From: Melioribacteraceae bacterium
Lineage (GTDB): Bacteria; Bacteroidota; Ignavibacteria; Ignavibacteriales; Melioribacteraceae
Reading direction: 5' to 3'
Length of the DNA stretch: 64,000 nucleotides
NCBI GenBank assembly: GCA_016342755.1
Contig: JAEINS010000004.1
Span: 1-64,000, forward strand
Shown here: in pieces, positions 59,901-64,000 of the stretch
Numbering within the stretch: the stretch's first letter is position 1
Layout of the letters: each line of letters starts with the position of its first letter
The notes under the pieces: model-generated
The model's input: the letters and a program-made list of their open reading frames with translations, nothing else
Told to the model about the DNA's origin: nothing
Databases searched by the model: none
Translations under genes and position numbers: made by a program

Positions 59901-61582
59901 AAAAAATAGTAACTGTCATTTTTGTATTATCTGTATCGCTAAACTCGTTTGCACAGAATTTGGACTCATTATATCAGCATTATATAAGTTTACATCAGAA
60001 AAACACTAATATAAAAGAACTATCACTTCAAACAGTAAATGCCCCGGTTAAATGCGGCTTTGGAACCGTTATGGAAATTAAAGCCAACTTCGATCAGTTT
60101 ACCGTTGAGCAACAGCAAAGTCTGAGAAAAGTGATGAGCCGGCCCGGTAAACAAACAAGCATAGTTTCACCTTCCGGTTATTTTAGAATCCATTTTGATA
60201 CCACAGGAACTGAGATCCCTATCTATTTTTCTGATCCTGGAAAAACAGAAAAAGAACTTATTGATATGTCCATTGATTCATTAGCAGTGGCACTTGATTA
60301 TTCATATAACTATGAAGTTAATATTTTAGGTTATTTAAAACCGCCAAGCGACGGAACAGACGGCGGTGACGGCAAATATGATGTTTATGTTGAACCTTAT
60401 GGCGGTTATGGCGAAACAAGATGGGACGGACCAGATAACGCAGCCTACATGGTAATTGATAACAGGCTTGACAATACTTATGAAAAGGGAATACGGGCAG
60501 CTAAGGTTACAGCGGCACATGAGTTCCATCATGGAATTCAGGTTGGTAACTATTCCGATGATATATCACAGCTTTTTATTTTTGAAATGACTTCTACTTC
60601 GATGGAAGAATTTGTTTATGATGAAGTAAACGATTATTATAACTATCTTAGCGATTATTTTAGACATCCTGAACAAAGACTTGATAATACTGCTGGCGGC
60701 GGATATGATATTTGTATCTGGAATATTTTTCTGGTTGAAAAATTTAACCGGGAAAAAGATGATGCAATGTTCGGACAGAAACTAATTAGAAGAGCCTGGG
60801 AAATTTTTAAAGAAAAAGGAAGCGCGATTAAAGCTATTGAAGATGCATTGGCCGAAGAAGGTTTATCGTTCAAAGAATTATTTAACGAATTTGGAATCTG
60901 GTGTTATTATACCGGAATTAAGTCTGACCCGGAAATATATTTTGAAGAGGGAATTAATTATCCTGTAATAAAGCCGATAAACACTTACTCGTATATTGGT
61001 AATAAACAGACATATAAAATAAATTCAAATGCGGTTTCTAATAATTTCATTAGAGTCGTAACTCAGTCGGGCGATACTTTAATGTCTATCGTTACAAATT
61101 CAGATGTTATCTCAATTGCTAACGGAAGTAACAATAGAATTGCTTTTGATCTGACCTTAAATTCGAGTGGATCGGATGGCGCGGTTTCAATAACTAACGA
61201 ATTATATGTTTCTGTTTCGTCCACAGATAATTCATTATTAAAAAGTAATTATATTTTTAGAGATAATATAGTTGACGGGCCGGCAAACAGTGAAGAAATT
61301 GGTTACGCGTTTCCACAACCTTTTTCATACGCAAATAATGAAAATGTATTTATTCCCGCAATTAGCAGTATAACTGATAAAACAGAATTAAAAATATATA
61401 CGGTTAGCATGAATTTGGTTTATTCTGATGATAGTCCGGAGTTTGGAAGTTTTGATTTTGATGTTGTTAAATGGAATGGTAAAAATAATGATGGCAAAAA
61501 ACTTGCGACCGGTGTTTATATATATGTAACTAAGTCGGGCGATAATATTAAAACAGGGAAGCTGGTTATATACAATGACTAA
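59897..61582 (+). CDS. Exported MXAN_6640-type metalloprotease with C-terminal sorting domain
   Basis: A 561-aa secreted protease. The signal peptide KIVTVIFVLSVSLNSFAQ is followed by a propeptide-like region and a zinc domain with the HExxH motif in TAAHEFHHGIQVGNY (about 209-223) and a downstream glutamate pair in FIFEMTSTSMEEFVYDE that is a likely third-ligand region. It fits the MXAN_6640 family (M6-like gluzincin). The C-terminal 80 residues, from YAFPQPFSY to LATGVYIYVTKSGD, are a FlgD-like/T9SS-type sorting domain. It should be exported to the surface or medium. It overlaps both neighbours (4 and 8 nt). Confidence 0.88.
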   Translation: MKKIVTVIFVLSVSLNSFAQNLDSLYQHYISLHQKNTNIKELSLQTVNAPVKCGFGTVMEIKANFDQFTVEQQQSLRKVMSRPGKQTSIVSPSGYFRIHFDTTGTEIPIYFSDPGKTEKELIDMSIDSLAVALDYSYNYEVNILGYLKPPSDGTDGGDGKYDVYVEPYGGYGETRWDGPDNAAYMVIDNRLDNTYEKGIRAAKVTAAHEFHHGIQVGNYSDDISQLFIFEMTSTSMEEFVYDEVNDYYNYLSDYFRHPEQRLDNTAGGGYDICIWNIFLVEKFNREKDDAMFGQKLIRRAWEIFKEKGSAIKAIEDALAEEGLSFKELFNEFGIWCYYTGIKSDPEIYFEEGINYPVIKPINTYSYIGNKQTYKINSNAVSNNFIRVVTQSGDTLMSIVTNSDVISIANGSNNRIAFDLTLNSSGSDGAVSITNELYVSVSSTDNSLLKSNYIFRDNIVDGPANSEEIGYAFPQPFSYANNENVFIPAISSITDKTELKIYTVSMNLVYSDDSPEFGSFDFDVVKWNGKNNDGKKLATGVYIYVTKSGDNIKTGKLVIYND

Positions 61583-62213
61583 TTATACTCTTAAAGCTGA
61601 TGCAGTCACCCAAATATTTGGTCGCCGTTTAATTTTTGACAATATAAATTTTGAATTTAAGTCGGGTAATGTTTACGGATTAGCCGGTCATAATGGTTCC
61701 GGTAAATCTACACTTGCAAAGATAATTGCTGATATAATAGCTCCTACAAGAGGTAAGATAATTCACAAATTAAACGAAGAAGAAATAGCCTCAGAAAAAC
61801 TTCATAATCATATGGGATTTGTTTCTCCTTATTTAGTTCTGTACGATGAATTTTCTGCCGAAGAAAACTTAAAACACTTTGCAAAAATCCGGGGAACGGA
61901 ATTCGATACAGAACGAGTGAACTTTTTATTTAATGAATTCGATATTTATAACAGAAGAAAAGATTTGATGAAAGGTTATTCCTCGGGGATGAAGCAGAGA
62001 ATTAAATTTATCTTTGCGCTTTTACATTCGCCGGAATTATTGCTGCTTGATGAACCAACATCGAACCTTGATAATGAAGGTAAAGATGCTGTATATAAAA
62101 TGATTAAAAATGTATCAGAGAAATCGCTTGTTATAGTTGCATCAAACGAAGAAACAGATCTTTCTTTGTGTACTGAAATTTTAGAAATTGAAAAATTTAA
62201 GCCGAATAAATGA
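61575..62213 (+). CDS. ccmA: CcmA-type ABC ATPase of the haem export/cytochrome c maturation system
   Basis: A 212-aa single-domain ATPase. Walker A GHNGSGKST (38-46), signature YSSGMKQR near 135-142 and Walker B LLLLDEPTSNLD near 156-167 are intact. The switch region reads VIVASNEETD, so asparagine stands where a histidine is expected. It is paired with CcmB, with a 4-nt overlap, as in the Ccm system I that moves haem or reductant for cytochrome c assembly. No ccmC-H genes are in this window. It overlaps the metalloprotease gene by 8 nt. Confidence 0.88.
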   Translation: MTNYTLKADAVTQIFGRRLIFDNINFEFKSGNVYGLAGHNGSGKSTLAKIIADIIAPTRGKIIHKLNEEEIASEKLHNHMGFVSPYLVLYDEFSAEENLKHFAKIRGTEFDTERVNFLFNEFDIYNRRKDLMKGYSSGMKQRIKFIFALLHSPELLLLDEPTSNLDNEGKDAVYKMIKNVSEKSLVIVASNEETDLSLCTEILEIEKFKPNK

Positions 62214-62869
62214 AAGCACTAGCATTATTTAAAAAAGACTGGCAATCAGAAATGCGTACAAGATACGCAATAAACGCACTTGCAATGTTTATACTTGTTA
62301 CAATAAGTGTAATAATGTTTTCTATTGGACAGGAAAAAATATCGCCTCATTTAACAGGCGGTTTATTGTGGGTTGTAATATTTTTCAGCGCTATGTCTGG
62401 TCTTTCCAGAGCTTTTGTAAGTGAGGAAGAAAGAGGCACAACATTAACACTTCAATTAATTGCGGCTCCAACAACCGTATTTAACGGAAAACTTATATTC
62501 AATTTAGTGTTAGTTTTTATTATGAACTTTGCAATTACAATCCTTTATTCTCTGTTATTCGAATCATTCACAGTCAATAATATGCCTCTTTTTATTGTCG
62601 CGTTTATATTTGGCAGTTTAGGAATTGCAATATCATCAACGGTAATTGCCGCAATAATTTCTAAAGCAAGCGGTAAAGGAACTCTTTATCCGGTACTTTC
62701 ATTCCCAATATTACTTCCATTAATTTTAACTCTTCTTGAAATAACAAAATTTGCAATTGACGGTGTTACTATATCAGAATCTGTTGTAGAAATTGCATCC
62801 CTTATAAGTTATGATGTAATAATGCTTACGGCTGGATATTTGCTGTTCGATTTCATTTGGAAAGATTAA
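62210..62869 (+). CDS. ccmB: CcmB-type haem exporter membrane subunit
   Basis: A 219-aa protein with six hydrophobic segments, matching CcmB (PF03379) in length and layout. The conserved cytoplasmic loop FSAMSGLSRAFVSEEERGTTLTLQLIAAPTTVFNGKLIFN near residues 59-98 corresponds to the R-S-F-A-x-E-x-x-x-G-x-x-x-x-L family block. It partners the upstream ATPase. Last gene of the overlapping operon. Confidence 0.9.
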   Translation: MKALALFKKDWQSEMRTRYAINALAMFILVTISVIMFSIGQEKISPHLTGGLLWVVIFFSAMSGLSRAFVSEEERGTTLTLQLIAAPTTVFNGKLIFNLVLVFIMNFAITILYSLLFESFTVNNMPLFIVAFIFGSLGIAISSTVIAAIISKASGKGTLYPVLSFPILLPLILTLLEITKFAIDGVTISESVVEIASLISYDVIMLTAGYLLFDFIWKD

Positions 62870-63058
62870 TTAAGGGATATTCTCTTAATCAAAAATTTTA
62901 TATATTCCTTAGAGATCTTTCATAATTAAGTTTTCCGGGTTCCAATAATTTGATTAAGAAAGATTGGAAGAAAGAGAAAAGTTGATTTTTAAGATACTGT
63001 AAATACATCTTGTAATGAAATTCCTGTCCGGTTTAATTCAATTAGATTGGAGGCGAAA

Positions 63059-63517
63059 ATGAGTAAATTTGAAAGAGTTAAAGATGTAATTGAGTTTGCA
63101 AAATGTTTTCATGAAAAAGTTAGCAAGCTATATGAAAGATTAAGTATATCAACAGATGACGAAAGAATCAGAATATTTTTAGATTATTTAAGCCGTCATG
63201 AAAAAAACATTGAAGATCAGTTAAATGAATTTGAAGGCGGTTTAAGTGATAAACTGTTAGATAGCTGGTTCCGTTTTTTGCCTGAAGAAGGCAAGTATAA
63301 GTGTTTTGAAGATATCAAATTTAAGCCCGGTATGGATGTAGACGATGTAACAGATTTAGCTTTGGAAATGGATAAGTGTTTATTGAATGTTTACGCAAGA
63401 ATCGCGTCTTCTACAGAAAATCATAAAATTAAGGAGATTTTCCAAAGTCTTTATGATATGGGAAATAAAGATATTCATAAACTTATGTTAAGCGCGCAAA
63501 CATTAAAAACACTCTAA
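63059..63517 (+). CDS. Ferritin-like four-helix protein
   Basis: A 152-aa all-helical protein. Four helices can be traced: FERVKDVIEFAKCFHEKVSKLYERL, DERIRIFLDYLSRHEKNIEDQL, DDVTDLALEMDKCLLNVYARI and ENHKIKEIFQSLYDMGNKDIHKLML. Each carries Glu or His residues at the positions that coordinate metal in ferritin-like/rubrerythrin proteins (for example the E-x-x-x-H-type pairs). The diiron set is incomplete, so a ferritin-like but possibly non-enzymatic fold is the safest call. The ATG at 63059 has GGAGG 6-7 nt upstream. It stands alone. The 189-bp gap upstream holds only a weak TTAAG/CTTAA pairing. Confidence 0.65.
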   Translation: MSKFERVKDVIEFAKCFHEKVSKLYERLSISTDDERIRIFLDYLSRHEKNIEDQLNEFEGGLSDKLLDSWFRFLPEEGKYKCFEDIKFKPGMDVDDVTDLALEMDKCLLNVYARIASSTENHKIKEIFQSLYDMGNKDIHKLMLSAQTLKTL

Positions 63518-63537
63518 AACTTATGTAATATTATTGT

Positions 63538-64000
63538 ATGGAAAACAAAAATACTCTTCCAAAATGGAAAAATAGGTTACACGAAATAATTTTTGAAGCT
63601 GATACATCTGCCGGCAAAATATTTGATGTTGTTCTGATTGTAAGTATTTTAATCAGTGTAATTATTGTAATGCTCGATAGTGTAAAATCGGTAAGCAATG
63701 AATACACTGATTTAATATTCTACTCAGAATGGTTTTTTACAATCCTCTTTTCAATTGAGTACTTTTTAAGAATTCTTATAGTTGATCGTCCTGTTAAATA
63801 TATATTCAGCTTTTACGGAATAGTCGATTTCATTTCAGTTGTGCCAACTTATTTAAGTCTCTTTTTCCCAGGCGGACAATATTTTATTGTTATAAGAATA
63901 TTGAGAGTACTCCGGATTTTTAGAATTCTAAAATTTGCTAAATATATAAAGGAAGCATCACATCTTAGAGTTGCATTAATTGCCAGCAGAAGAAAAATAG
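63538..64000 (+). CDS. Voltage-gated ion channel (Kv-type), truncated by the window edge
   Basis: The frame runs 154 codons to the window end without a stop. It begins with a cytoplasmic KWKNRLHEIIFEADT, then S1 (VVLIVSILISVIIVML), S2 (WFFTILFSIEYFLRIL), S3 (YIFSFYGIVDFISVVPTYL) and S4 (VIRILRVLRIFRILKFAKYI), which has Arg or Lys at every third position, the voltage sensor. This matches the N-terminal half of PF00520 ion transport proteins; the pore and any C-terminal domain lie beyond the window. K+ selectivity is probable but not visible. No ribosome site is obvious. Confidence 0.85.
   Translation, partial: MENKNTLPKWKNRLHEIIFEADTSAGKIFDVVLIVSILISVIIVMLDSVKSVSNEYTDLIFYSEWFFTILFSIEYFLRILIVDRPVKYIFSFYGIVDFISVVPTYLSLFFPGGQYFIVIRILRVLRIFRILKFAKYIKEASHLRVALIASRRKI

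Overview
The window is AT-rich, gene-dense chromosomal DNA from a Gram-negative bacterium of the Bacteroidota/Chlorobi supergroup, most likely an Ignavibacteriales-type organism. This rests on the C-terminal YPNPFNPTT sorting/FlgD-like tails on secreted proteins, the many lipoproteins and BamD, the weak or absent Shine-Dalgarno sites on many genes, possible TAnnTTTG -7 boxes, and the family set (MXAN_6640-type metalloprotease, HEAT-tailed nucleotide transporter, GxxExxY protein). The assignment is inferred from protein content, not from a marker tree. I saw no rRNA, tRNA or CRISPR array.

Layout. 1-4.4 kb: IS110-family transposase remnant, a 56-residue membrane peptide, a YbiT-like ABC-F ATPase with one degenerate ATP site, a decayed MITE and a THUMP RNA methyltransferase. 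4.6-13.6 kb: a beta-propeller lipoprotein, an apparently exported PEP-synthase/glucan-dikinase-like phosphotransferase, two beta-lactamase-fold serine hydrolases and an ATP/ADP-translocase-like carrier with a HEAT tail. 13.8-21.8 kb: oxidoreductase, CHASE histidine kinase, a DUF169 gene bracketed by 42-bp direct repeats, an exported LIM-DA1 peptidase, an SdiA-regulated lipoprotein and an aminotransferase. 22.6-27.5 kb: a histidine kinase and an NtrC regulator separated by four 100-bp repeats that enclose a GxxExxY gene. 27.7-30.4 kb: ATP-cone/uridine-kinase fusion and a cryptic isoprenoid-synthase-fold protein. 30.5-35 kb: a GntR-controlled ABC transporter operon led by a GntR-SpoIIE phosphatase fusion. 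35-40 kb: cation efflux, arginine decarboxylase, nitroreductase, SRPBCC protein and an intact MITE sitting in a terminator loop. 40.4-48.7 kb: two paralogous VIT-domain exported proteins, a GH13 lipoprotein and a secreted alpha/beta hydrolase. 48.7-50.7 kb: an accessory islet with HigB and a HigA-peptidase interrupted by an in-frame TGA, then a second MITE copy. 50.7-64 kb: RtcB, threonine dehydratase, amidohydrolase, HtpX, a six-gene overlapping operon (bamD to ccmB), a ferritin-like protein and a truncated voltage-gated channel.

The best candidates for something undescribed are (i) the 5.7-13.6 kb cluster, where an exported ATP-dependent phosphotransferase lies against an ATP/ADP-translocase homologue and two exported serine hydrolases; (ii) the DNA-binding-domain/PP2C-phosphatase fusion with its palindromic operator at 33.9-35 kb; and (iii) the repeat/GxxExxY cassette that has split a two-component operon and left deletion derivatives on both sides.
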